A DNA stretch of 64,000 bases, taken from the NCBI RefSeq assembly GCF_004295125.1, contig NZ_CP036170.1, positions 3,350,501 to 3,414,500 of the forward strand, read 5' to 3'. The notes under the pieces were generated by a model. The model did not search any database. It saw nothing but the letters and a program-made list of their open reading frames with translations, and was not told the origin of the DNA. This document shows positions 45,473 to 53,537 of the stretch, piece after piece. Position 1 is the stretch's first letter. Each line of letters begins with the position of its first letter. Source of the DNA: [Clostridium] scindens ATCC 35704. Lineage in GTDB: Bacteria > Bacillota > Clostridia > Lachnospirales > Lachnospiraceae. The position numbers were made by a program, and so were the translations under genes.

Positions 45473-46437
45473 GGGAATTCCGTTCTTTTCTTGCACCGCA
45501 GATCCGCCAGTTCATCCGCTACAGGCAGGCATCACAATGCTGGAGCGGTTCGTCCGAAAAAAACCTGGCGTATTTTGACCGCTACTGCCATGAGAATTAC
45601 CCCGGGGCGGATGCCCTGACACAGGAGATGGCCGATGGCTGGTGCCGTAAGCGGGACACGGAAAACAGTTCTTCATGCGGCACAAGGACAGGGCCTGTCC
45701 GCAGTTTTTTATTGTTCCTGAACATGCGCGGGCTCTCGTGCGTCCAGCCCCCGGAGTCGCCCAGGCACAGCAGGCGCAGCTATGTGCCGCACGCTTTCAC
45801 GGAAGAAGAACTGGCAAGATTTTTCTGGGAGTGCGACAGTGTAAAGGCATACAACCGGAAAAACTCCCAAGTGAGGAAGCTGACTATCCCTGTGTTCTTC
45901 AGGCTCCTCTACAGCAGCGGCATCCGCACGAACGAGGCGAGGCTGCTCAGGCGCGGCGATGTCAGCCTGTCAGACGGGGTGCTGGACATCCGGCAGTCCA
46001 AAGGCTATAACCAGCATTATGCCGTACTTCACAGCTCCATGCTGGAACTCATAAGGAGATATGACGCCGCCATCGAGGCAATCATGCCCGGGAGAGAATA
46101 TTTCTTCCCGTCATCGCGGAACGGGCATTACAACTGCGGATGGGTGACAAGGACATTCAGCCAGCTGTGGGAAACAGCGAACCCTTCATCACACGCCACA
46201 CCATATGACCTCCGCCACAATTATGCCATAACGAACATCAACCGCTGGGTCGGACAGGGGTTTGGGTTCCATGACAGGCTGGTGTGCCTCAGCAAAAGCA
46301 TGGGGCACTCGAAACTTGAAAGCACAAGATACTATTATTCCATTGTTCCCGCCCTCGCCCAGGTGCTTGATGAGAAAACCGGCGCAAGTTCGGAGCGGAT
46401 GATACCGGAGGTGCCTGATTATGAAGAAACCAACTAA
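45469..46437 (+). CDS. Tyrosine recombinase 2 of the RIT trio
   Basis: 322 residues from the ATG overlapping the previous stop (ATGA). Catalytic Arg in LYSSGIRTNEARLL, HxxR in TPYDLRHNYAI, GH in KSMGHSKLEST, Tyr in RYYYSIVP. The N-terminal part (FLAPQIRQFIRYRQASQCWS) is the core-binding domain. Coupled to recombinase 1 by 4 bp and to recombinase 3 by 17 bp. Confidence 0.9.
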   Translation: MREFRSFLAPQIRQFIRYRQASQCWSGSSEKNLAYFDRYCHENYPGADALTQEMADGWCRKRDTENSSSCGTRTGPVRSFLLFLNMRGLSCVQPPESPRHSRRSYVPHAFTEEELARFFWECDSVKAYNRKNSQVRKLTIPVFFRLLYSSGIRTNEARLLRRGDVSLSDGVLDIRQSKGYNQHYAVLHSSMLELIRRYDAAIEAIMPGREYFFPSSRNGHYNCGWVTRTFSQLWETANPSSHATPYDLRHNYAITNINRWVGQGFGFHDRLVCLSKSMGHSKLESTRYYYSIVPALAQVLDEKTGASSERMIPEVPDYEETN

Positions 46438-47131
46438 GGAGAGCATAAAAATCTCAGGGTATGTGCATGACTTTTTAAACGTATATGCGCCCACCCACAA
46501 GACAGGGAGCGGACACACTCTGCGCTCCTACGAAGACGCACTTGTCCTGTACATGAAATTCTTGGAAACGGAGAAAAAAGTCTGCGGCGGGGATCTTGGG
46601 GGCAGCTGCTTCCGGCGCACGGTCATCGAAGAGTGGCTGGAATGGCTCCGGAACATACGGAACTGCAGCCCGCAGAGTTGCAACAGCAGGCTGGCATCGA
46701 TAAGGACGTTTCTGAAATACATGGGGAGCCGGGATGTATCGCTGCTTGTCCTCTGCCATGAAGCAGCCGGCATACCCCGTATGAAATGCGTGAGGAAGCA
46801 GGTCAGGGGGATGAGCAGGGAGGCGGCACAGGCCCTCATGGAAGCCCCCGACGCATCCAAAAGGACTGGGAGGAGGGACATGGCCCTAATAATCCTTTTA
46901 TACAGCACAGCAGCAAGGCTGGACGAGGTCCTTGGCATGAAGAACGGCCAGCTCCACCTGGCTGCCGAAAAACCATATGCGACGATAACCGGGAAAGGGG
47001 ACAAGGTACGGACACTGTATCTGCTCCCCAAGGTTGTCGCACATCTTGAACGCTACCAGAAAGAATTCCATGGTGTTTCCCCAGATCCTGAGGCATATGT
47101 TTTCTTCTCGCGCAACACAGGAATCTATGGG
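46421..47131 (+). pseudogene. Tyrosine recombinase 3 of the RIT trio, 5' part
   Basis: 237 codons reach the transposon insertion. The core-binding domain and the first catalytic Arg (YSTAARLDEVLGM) and Lys (GKGDKVRTLYLL) are here. The frame runs only six codons into the transposon. The rest (HxxR, GH and Tyr) is at 50693..51028, in frame: 237 + 111 codons give a 348-residue enzyme before insertion. The broken protein cannot be catalytic. Confidence 0.92.
47125..47131. repeat. Target site duplication, left copy
   Basis: CTATGGG directly before the TGTCGTCC terminus; the same 7 bases follow the other end at 50686..50692. Bases on either side differ. Confidence 0.85.
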
Positions 47132-47400
47132 TGTCGTCCCGCAAACTAAAGTTCAAATCTCCCGCACAAAAACGTCAAATTAAAATCTCAAGTCCCAAAT
47201 AACGTCTATAAGAATGTGCTGTAGGAAGCAGCACGTTTTCCTCTTGACCATTCCATGCTGTTCCGATATAGTTTTTATGGAACGAAAAAAAGAGAAAGAA
47301 CAGCACCCCTACAGTTCGTTCTTTCTCTCATACACCAGTGTGCCTGCCATATACGGGATCATGTCCCACTCTTGTGACTCCGGCACTACCGACATATACT

Positions 47401-47994
47401 ATGATAAGAGAAAACTCCCTGTTTTGCAAGCTGATTCGTATAAAAACTTCATCTAAAGTCCTGTTTGATTCTTTCATGGAGGGATTCTGCCCTGAGCTGC
47501 AGACCTGTCCCTGTTGTGGGGCTAAGGGAAGCTGCCGGATCCATGCCTACTATGGCCGTTCTCTGGTGGACTTCGTGGGTGGCACCCCTGTCCGCCACAG
47601 CCTCTGCATTCTGCGCCTTATCTGTACCTGCGGCCATACCCATGCCATCCTTCCGGACTTCATCATCCCCTACTCCGGCTATGGCCTGTTCTTTCTCCTG
47701 CGTGTCCTGGCGGAGTATTTCCTGCACCTGTCTACCGTGGAGAGACTCTGCGAGCGCTTCTCCATCTCTCTTTCCCAGCTGCGCCGATGGCTGGATCTTT
47801 TCCGTGTGCAGAAGGTGGAATGGCTGGGCATCCTCTCTTCCGTGGAGATATCCGCCCTTTCTTTCCTGAAGGCTCTGTCCATCCAACCCGCCTATTCTGA
47901 TTTTGCTTCCGCCTTTGTCCGCCGCTTTGCGAAATCCTTCCTCCAGTCCCATAGGAATCCGGCGCCTTACTGCCAGCAGGTATTCGGCCCGTGA
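47401..47994 (+). CDS. DUF6431-type Cys/His protein of the transposon
   Basis: 197 residues if started at ATG 47401; a GTG at 47338 is also in frame and no start has a good ribosome site. Zinc-ribbon-like CPCCGAKGSCRIHAYYGRS, then RLICTCGHTHAILPDFIIPY with SGYGLFF, and an HTH-like ISLSQLRRWLDLFR. This order matches DUF6431 proteins, regular companions of such transposases. It might recognise DNA ends or target; no function is known. First gene of the transposon. Confidence 0.68.
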   Translation: MIRENSLFCKLIRIKTSSKVLFDSFMEGFCPELQTCPCCGAKGSCRIHAYYGRSLVDFVGGTPVRHSLCILRLICTCGHTHAILPDFIIPYSGYGLFFLLRVLAEYFLHLSTVERLCERFSISLSQLRRWLDLFRVQKVEWLGILSSVEISALSFLKALSIQPAYSDFASAFVRRFAKSFLQSHRNPAPYCQQVFGP

Positions 47995-48084
47995 AATGCT
48001 TTCCCTCAACCACACGCCATAGGTATGGCTTCCTTTCCCCACCTCCCTCATAATGGTGCAAAACAACCTAAGGAGGATATTTTT

Positions 48085-49353
48085 ATGGACAACAATCAAA
48101 AGAACCTTTCGGATGCAGCCGCCATGGCACAGTTCCGGCTCGCGCTCATTGCACCGGTCATCCATGACCTTTACCCAGATGCGTCCAGGAACGCCTACTA
48201 CCAGCGTATCACCGAGAACCCTCTCACCCTGCCGGATGGTTCTGTGTTCCGCTATAGCCCCAAAACCATCAGCAAGTGGGTATCCCTTTACCAGAACGGC
48301 GGCATCGACGCACTTATGCCCCGGGAGCGCTCCGATAAGGGTGCCACCCGGGTGCTGCCAGATACCGCCATCGAAGAAATCTGCCGGCTCAAGGCGGCTT
48401 TCCCAAGACTGAATTCCACCCAGATCCACAAACATCTTGTGGAAGAAGCCTTCATCCCTGCTTCCGTCAGCGTCTGCGCAGTCCAGCGTTTTGTGAAGAA
48501 GCATGACCTGAAATCGGCATCCAACCCAAACCTGAGGGACAGGAAGGCCTTCGAGGAAGATGCCTTTGGGAAAATGTGGCAGGCGGATACCTGTTACCTT
48601 CCTTATATCACGGAAAACGGCCAGCGCAGGAGGGTCTACTGCATCCTGGTCATTGATGACCATTCCCGTTTCCTGGTGGGCGGCGGACTCTTCTATAATG
48701 ATACGGCCTACAACTTCCAGAAGGTGCTCAAGGATGCCGTGGCCGCTCACGGGATCCCGTCTAAGCTCTATGTCGACAACGGTTGCAGCTACGTGGGTGC
48801 GCAGCTCTCCCTGATCTGCGGTTCCATCGGCACCGTCCTTTTACATACAAAAGTACGGGACGGTGCCTCCAAAGCCAAGATAGAACGCCAGTTCAGGACA
48901 CTCAAGGAAACCTGGCTCTATACCCTGGATATGGATTCCATCACCTCCCTGGCGCAGTTCAACGGGCTCCTTAAGGATTACATGCGCTCCTACAACACTT
49001 CCGTCCATTCCGGCATCGGCACTACACCCCTTGCGCGCTACCAGCAGACCCGTTCTTCCATCCGCAGGCCTAAGTCCAGGGAATGGCTGGAGGAATGCTT
49101 CCTGAACCGTATTACAAGGAAGGTGAACAAGGATTCTACCGTCTCCATCGACAGGGTGGCCTACGACGTCCCCATGCAGTTCATCTCATCAAAAGTGGAG
49201 ATCCGGTTCCTTCCGGATGACATGTCCTCCGCCTTCATCCTTTACGAAGGGGAGCATTACCCCATCCGGCCTACGGATAAGAACGAAAACTGCAGGACCA
49301 AGCGCAATAACGCACCAGGCATTGACTACTCAAAGTTAGGGGGTGGCTGTTGA
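48085..49353 (+). CDS. DDE (Mu/TnsB-like) transposase
   Basis: 422 residues from ATG 48085 (site AAGGAGGATATTTTT). An N-terminal HTH (TISKWVSLYQNGGIDALMPR) and a second HTH (SVCAVQRFVKKHDL) come before the RNase-H-like core: D in MWQADTCYLPYI, D in LYVDNGCSYVGAQ, E in AKIERQFRTLKETW. A C-terminal Mu-type beta domain follows (STVSIDRVAYDVPMQF). It should cut and join the TGT ends. Its stop overlaps the ATPase start (TGATG). Confidence 0.9.
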   Translation: MDNNQKNLSDAAAMAQFRLALIAPVIHDLYPDASRNAYYQRITENPLTLPDGSVFRYSPKTISKWVSLYQNGGIDALMPRERSDKGATRVLPDTAIEEICRLKAAFPRLNSTQIHKHLVEEAFIPASVSVCAVQRFVKKHDLKSASNPNLRDRKAFEEDAFGKMWQADTCYLPYITENGQRRRVYCILVIDDHSRFLVGGGLFYNDTAYNFQKVLKDAVAAHGIPSKLYVDNGCSYVGAQLSLICGSIGTVLLHTKVRDGASKAKIERQFRTLKETWLYTLDMDSITSLAQFNGLLKDYMRSYNTSVHSGIGTTPLARYQQTRSSIRRPKSREWLEECFLNRITRKVNKDSTVSIDRVAYDVPMQFISSKVEIRFLPDDMSSAFILYEGEHYPIRPTDKNENCRTKRNNAPGIDYSKLGGGC

Positions 49354-50159
49354 TGTTCCGTTCTTACTATGGATTATCTTTCAATCCTTTTGATAAACAA
49401 ATGGCCCGGGAGAAAGACCGTTTCCTTTCTAAGGACATTTCTGAGATGCTCTCCCGGCTGGACTACTTAAAAGATACCAGGGGCATCGGCCTGTTCACGG
49501 CACGCCCCGGCATGGGCAAGTCCTTCGCCCTGCGCTGTTTTGCAAAAGGACTCAACCCCAACCTCTACCACATGGAGTACATCTGCCTCTCCACCGTAAG
49601 CGTCATGGAGTTCTACCGCCAGCTCTGCTCCGTCCTGGGGGTGGAGCCAAGGGGCGGTAAGCCCGGGATGTTCCGCGCCATACAGGAGCAGATCCTCTAC
49701 CTTTACAAGGATAAGAAGCAGCCCCTCCTCCTGGCCGTTGATGAGGCCCAGTACCTATCCACAGGCATCCTGGAGGACATCAAAATGCTCATGAACTACG
49801 GCTATGACTCCCTGAACTGCTTCACGCTCATCCTGTGCGGGGAACCCCATCTTAACAATACCCTGCGCAAGCCCGTTCATGAAGCCCTGCGGCAGAGGAT
49901 CACTGTGCACTACAACTTCTCCGGTCTCTCTGATTCGGAGGTGGCGCAGTACGTGCTCCATAAGATCACCTGTGCGGGAGGCTCTTCCTCCATCATAGAG
50001 CAGGCCGCCCTTTCCGCGGTCCACAGCCACTCCCAGGGAAGTCCCAGGCTGGTGGACAACCTCATGACTAACGCTCTCACCCTTGGCGCACAGATGGAGA
50101 AGAAGATGATCGACACAGAAGTGATACTAGCCTCCGTCAGCAGCCAGAATCTTGGGTAG
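49353..50159 (+). CDS. AAA ATPase (ExeA/TnsC/IstB-like) transposition partner
   Basis: 268 residues from ATG 49353. MFRSYYGLSFNPFDKQMARE is the usual ExeA-type start. Walker A is FTARPGMGKSFALRCF, Walker B PLLLAVDEAQYLST, sensor region FTLILCGEPHLNNTL, and the Arg finger region ALRQRITVHYNFSGLS. ATPases of this kind choose the target and switch on the DDE transposase. Translationally coupled to the transposase gene. Confidence 0.9.
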   Translation: MFRSYYGLSFNPFDKQMAREKDRFLSKDISEMLSRLDYLKDTRGIGLFTARPGMGKSFALRCFAKGLNPNLYHMEYICLSTVSVMEFYRQLCSVLGVEPRGGKPGMFRAIQEQILYLYKDKKQPLLLAVDEAQYLSTGILEDIKMLMNYGYDSLNCFTLILCGEPHLNNTLRKPVHEALRQRITVHYNFSGLSDSEVAQYVLHKITCAGGSSSIIEQAALSAVHSHSQGSPRLVDNLMTNALTLGAQMEKKMIDTEVILASVSSQNLG

Positions 50160-50172
50160 GGAGGTGCTGCTT

Positions 50173-50487
50173 ATGGAATATAACTGTATCCTCAGGGATG
50201 GTCCCCGCAGGGAAATCTGGACAGGAAAGATCCTCTTATTACGGTGGCGGCCTGGGTGGTATGAAGCAGAGATCAATGGGCGGGGGACTTACTTCCACAT
50301 CCTGGCCGGGCAGCATAAATATGGGAATTACCTTTGTATCCCGAACCATGATGTAGGATGTGAACTGTCTGATTTTTCTGATATTTTTTGGAATGAGGGG
50401 CGGCTCAGCAGTCTGATGCGGAAGGTAGATGCAGTTACGGTTGCCTCTGGCTTGGCTTATCTCCCGACTCTGGCTGACAAACAATGA
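50173..50487 (+). CDS. Small transposon protein (DUF6618-like)
   Basis: 104 residues from ATG 50173 (site AGGGAGGTGCTGCTT). MEYNCILRDGPRREIWTGKI, WYEAEINGRGTYFHILAGQH, KYGNYLCIPNHDVGCELSDF. It recalls the DUF6618 family as I remember it, with low certainty. Soluble, single domain. It lies 13 bp after the ATPase gene and is likely part of the same transcript; a role in transposition is only positional. Confidence 0.62.
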   Translation: MEYNCILRDGPRREIWTGKILLLRWRPGWYEAEINGRGTYFHILAGQHKYGNYLCIPNHDVGCELSDFSDIFWNEGRLSSLMRKVDAVTVASGLAYLPTLADKQ

Positions 50488-50685
50488 ACCACCTATATGC
50501 ATCTTGTGGCCGTGGATCTTACGACAGGATCTATGGCCTTTTGCGTTTCAAAGGAAAAATCAATACCGGCAGTGTGCAACATTTTCGACAGCATTATGCA
50601 TTTGCAGAAGGCACTGCGCAGTCTACGGGAGAAAAGTTGGAAAAATAATTTGCTGTTTGTGTCTCCCTCAATTCGCCGCCCAACA

Positions 50686-50692
50686 CTATGGG
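50686..50692. repeat. Target site duplication, right copy
   Basis: CTATGGG following the ACA terminus; identical to 47125..47131. The next codon AAA continues recombinase 3. Confidence 0.85.
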
Positions 50693-51028
50693 AAAATGAC
50701 GCAGCCAGCCGTGGCCAGGATTCTGAAAAAACACGCCAGGACTGCCCATGAAGCCTGTAAGGATGTCCCACTGGGGCTGCATGCACATCAACTTCGCCAT
50801 GCAAAGGCATCCCATTGGCTAGAGGACGGGATGAATGTGCTGCAGATCTCATTCCTTCTCGGACACGAGCGGCTCGAAACTACAATGAAATACCTGGACA
50901 TCACGACAGCGGATGAGGCAAGAGCGATAGCAACTTTAGAAAACGAAAATGACAAAAATGTGCTTCCTAAATGGAAGAATCCGGACGGCTCTTTGATTGA
51001 TTTCTGCGGGATAAGGCGCAGGGGCTAA
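50693..51028 (+). pseudogene. Tyrosine recombinase 3 of the RIT trio, 3' part
   Basis: 111 codons starting KMTQPAVARILKKHARTAHE. They carry HxxR in LHAHQLRHAKASHW, GH in FLLGHERLETTMK and Tyr in KYLDITTADE, the catalytic residues missing from 46421..47131. The upstream open frame reaching back to 50429 is transposon sequence, not gene. Ends in LIDFCGIRRRG before the RIT right end. Confidence 0.92.
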
Positions 51029-51087
51029 AAATAAATCCAAACTTTTTGATGCAAGCAATACTGTTGTTTCACTGTTTGCAGATAAAA

Positions 51088-51114
51088 GTTTGGATTTTAT
51101 TTAAGTTTGCATAA
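51088..51114 (-). repeat. Right terminal inverted repeat of the RIT element
   Basis: 27 bp starting GTTTGGATT and ending GTTTGCATAA, complementary to 44119..44145. Confidence 0.9.
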
Positions 51115-51135
51115 TAACGCTTATCAAAACATTTT

Positions 51136-51630
51136 GATAACCGCTTCCACTGTTTCGGCTGCCAGGCGGACGGGGACGTGATTGACTTTGTGGCAAGGCT
51201 TTACGGGCTGCCCGGTCTGGAAGCGGCGAAAAAGCTGGCTTCGGATTTTGGCATTTCTTATGACAGCCGGGGGCGGGCTTTTTCAAAACCGGCAAGACGG
51301 AGCGTGTCGGCAGAACTGCGGTTCTTGCAGGCGGAGCGGAAATGCTTCCGGGTGCTTAGTGATTATCTCCATCTGTTGGAGCGGTGGGAAACGGCATATG
51401 CGCCGAAATCGCCGGGGGACGGGTGGAACCCGCTGTTCGTGGAAGCCATGCAGAAACGGGAGTATGTGGGTTATCTTTTAGACACGCTGCTGACCGGGAC
51501 AAAGGAGGAAAAAGCCGCAGTCATCACGGGGCATGGGAAGGAGGTGGAACGGATTGAGCGGAGGGTATCAAAGTTTGCCGCCAGAGGTCAGGCAAGCCGT
51601 GGGAACAGCCGTAGACAGCATGGACGGTGA
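51136..51630 (+). pseudogene. CHC2 primase, 3' fragment
   Basis: 164 codons: DNRFHCFGCQADGDVIDFVA and RLYGLPGLEAAKKLASDFGI complete the zinc finger (CFGC) begun at 43976..44107. The rest is a helical tail (ELRFLQAERKCFRVLSDYLH). It overlaps the VapE gene. No start codon with a ribosome site exists for it here, so it is probably silent. Confidence 0.88.
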
Positions 51631-52978
51631 AAAGACGGTGGGGGAAGTCCGGCAGATGCTGGAAACCACCCAGAAGGGGCAGACCGCCAACACGCCGGGG
51701 AATTACAGGGCGGTGTTCCTGCATGACCCGCTGCTTCGAGGGGCGTTCAGCAGCAACCTCCTGACTGACCGGGTTGACATTGTGAAGCCCCTTGGCTGGT
51801 ATCGGGACGGGAACCGGCTGACGGACGTGGATATTCAATATTTAGTTCTGTATTTGGAGGAACACTACGGGCTGACATCAGAGAAGCGGATTGAGGGGGC
51901 TATCAAGGTAGCCGCCAATGAATACCGGTATCACCCTGTCCGTGATTACCTGAACAGCCTGCAATGGGACGGGACGGAGCGGGTGCGCTATGCCCTGCGC
52001 CATTTCCTCGGTGCGGAGGTGAGCGATTACAATTACGAAGTCCTCCTGCTGTTCATGCTGGGGGCGGTGGCACGGGTATTCAAGCCGGGGACAAAGTTTG
52101 AGGTCATGCTCTGTCTGGTGGGCGGTCAGGGAGCCGGGAAGTCCACCTTCTTCCGGTTCCTTGCTGTCCGTGATGAGTGGTTTTCTGATGACCTGCGGAA
52201 GTTAGACGATGATAACGTATACCGGAAGCTGCAAGGGCATTGGATTATCGAAATGTCGGAAATGATTGCCACGGCGAACGCAAAGAGCATTGAGGATATT
52301 AAGTCCTTTTTGAGCCGCCAGAAGGAAACCTACAAAGCCCCCTATGAAGTCCACCCAAAAGACCACAAGCGGCAGTGCGTGTTTGCCGGGACTTCCAACA
52401 CGCTGGACTTCCTGCCCCTTGACCGCACCGGGAACCGGCGTTTCCTGCCGGTGCAGGTGCAGGCGGAAGCGGCGGAGGTTCACATTCTGGAAGATGAAGC
52501 CGCTTCCAGAGCCTATATCGGGCAGATGTGGGCGGAGGTCATGGAGGTTTACCGGAAAGGGGATGTAAAGTTGAAATTAAGCCCGGCAATGGAGCGGTAT
52601 CTGAAAGAACACCAACGGTCATTCATGCCAGAGGACACCCTCGCCACCCGGATTCTGAACTTCTTGGACGAGTACGGCGGGAAGATGGTATGCTCCCTGC
52701 AAATCTACCATGAAGGGCTGGGGCACCCGGATTATGAGGAACCGAAGCAGTATGACATTCGTGATATTAACTCCATCATGAAGAATTATGCGGCGGGCTG
52801 GAAAGCCTTTGAGAATCCACGGCATTTCCCGCCGCCCTATAACCGGCAGAAGGGCTGGGAACGGGCAGAGCCGCCTGACAACGGAGGGCATGGGAAATCG
52901 GGTTTCCAGCCTTTGCCCGAAGGGGAAGCCGTCCAGCTTGGGCTGCCGGAGGAATGGCTGGAAGGAGAAAAGCCATAG
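51554..52978 (+). CDS. VapE-type (virulence-associated E) helicase of the IME
   Basis: 474 residues if started at TTG 51554, 9 bases after AAGGAGG; ATGs at 51533 and 51620 are in frame but lack a site. The ATPase core has Walker A LVGGQGAGKSTFFRFL, WIIEMSEMIATANAK, the Arg-rich GTSNTLDFLPLDRTGNRRFL, and the winged C-terminus. VapE proteins are superfamily-3-like helicases coded with a CHC2 primase in mobile elements, acting in replication of the excised form. Here the primase partner is broken. Confidence 0.88.
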   Translation: MSGGYQSLPPEVRQAVGTAVDSMDGEKTVGEVRQMLETTQKGQTANTPGNYRAVFLHDPLLRGAFSSNLLTDRVDIVKPLGWYRDGNRLTDVDIQYLVLYLEEHYGLTSEKRIEGAIKVAANEYRYHPVRDYLNSLQWDGTERVRYALRHFLGAEVSDYNYEVLLLFMLGAVARVFKPGTKFEVMLCLVGGQGAGKSTFFRFLAVRDEWFSDDLRKLDDDNVYRKLQGHWIIEMSEMIATANAKSIEDIKSFLSRQKETYKAPYEVHPKDHKRQCVFAGTSNTLDFLPLDRTGNRRFLPVQVQAEAAEVHILEDEAASRAYIGQMWAEVMEVYRKGDVKLKLSPAMERYLKEHQRSFMPEDTLATRILNFLDEYGGKMVCSLQIYHEGLGHPDYEEPKQYDIRDINSIMKNYAAGWKAFENPRHFPPPYNRQKGWERAEPPDNGGHGKSGFQPLPEGEAVQLGLPEEWLEGEKP

Positions 52979-53254
52979 CCGGTTGCCGACTGGTTGCCCC
53001 TCCCGTTGTCAAGCCCGTTGCCGGGAAGAGAGCCTGCAAATGCCGTATTTCCGGGCTTTTTCTTTTCCTGACAACGAAAGCAACGGAAAAATAGAAAGAA
53101 AATCAATCAGGACAGGAAACGGGAAGCCGGGTTTTGTGTGCGGGGTTTTTTAACGTCCGTTGTCAGACCCCGTTGTCAGGCTCCCACCTGCCCGGCAGCA
53201 CACGACACACGCCCGGACGGAGCCGTCCGGGTATCTTTATGGAGGTAAATGCCT

Positions 53255-53428
53255 ATGGCAAAACAAGCAGACCGCCCGGCGCAGAGCCGGAACAAAAAGA
53301 AAAAGGTGCAGTTTATCGTGTCCCGTGAGTTTGCGGGCAGCCAGACCATGCAGGAAGCTTTTGAGCAGCTTATCGAGCGGCAGACCTGTGAGCGGTTCGA
53401 GGAATGGCAGAAACGGCAGGCCAGCTAA
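53255..53428 (+). CDS. Small basic protein ahead of the serine recombinase
   Basis: 57 residues: MAKQADRPAQSRNKKKKVQF, IVSREFAGSQTMQEAFEQLI, ERQTCERFEEWQKRQAS. GGAGGTAAATGCCT precedes the ATG. Such short genes are constant companions of the recombinase in this IME type and may be an excisionase-like or regulatory factor. This is position-based inference. Confidence 0.62.
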   Translation: MAKQADRPAQSRNKKKKVQFIVSREFAGSQTMQEAFEQLIERQTCERFEEWQKRQAS

Positions 53429-53537
53429 AGGGCGGAAACCGGAGAAAAACCGGGAATCTTGCAGAAAACAGTTGAACAAATGGCGGGGGCATGGTATTAT
53501 CATGGTATCGTGTCCCTGTTCATAGAAGGAGAACCCT

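Larger units (their letters stand above)
47132..50685 (+). mobile_element. Four-gene transposon with TGT...ACA ends (DDE transposase plus AAA ATPase)
   Basis: 3554 bp, flanked by a 7-bp duplication. The ends begin TGTCGTCCCGCAAA (left) and, read inward from the right, TGTTGGGCGGCGAA. Near the left end CAAAT-containing repeats lie at 47151, 47174 and 47191, and CAAATTA recurs near the right end, as expected for several transposase sites per end. The four genes are on one strand. Transposase, ATPase and TGT ends recall the Tn7/Tn5053/Mu group, but the companion genes and the 7-bp duplication are not those of Tn7. The 269 bp before the first gene and 198 bp after the last hold the ends only. Confidence 0.85.
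44108..51125. mobile_element. Three-tyrosine-recombinase (RIT-type) element inserted in the primase gene
   Basis: Three overlapping tyrosine recombinases lie between inverted termini: 27 bp perfect (44119..44145 and 51088..51114), extended on each side over a 3-base gap by GATAAGCG (44108..44115) and CGCTTATC (51118..51125), giving 35 of 38 matching. Subterminal copies of ATCCAAA/TTTGGAT occur at both ends (44190s, 44228s, 51034s). Ten bases (51126..51135) then separate it from the resumed primase frame. Without the inner transposon the element is about 3.45 kb. 'Recombinase in trio' elements are known; the ends seen here define this copy. Confidence 0.85.

Noticed and set aside
47449-48750. 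433-codon minus-strand frame opposite the transposon genes
   Set aside because: It is the shadow of the DUF6431-like and transposase genes; it has no domain, and the plus-strand genes have motifs and ribosome sites.
47132-50685. Classification as IS21 (IstA/IstB)
   Set aside because: The ATPase starts like ExeA/TnsC, two further genes are present, and the TGT ends with 7-bp duplication are not the usual IS21 pattern.
50429-50692. Open frame leading into the 3' part of recombinase 3
   Set aside because: It is the right end of the transposon read in the same frame by chance; the recombinase similarity begins only at 50693.
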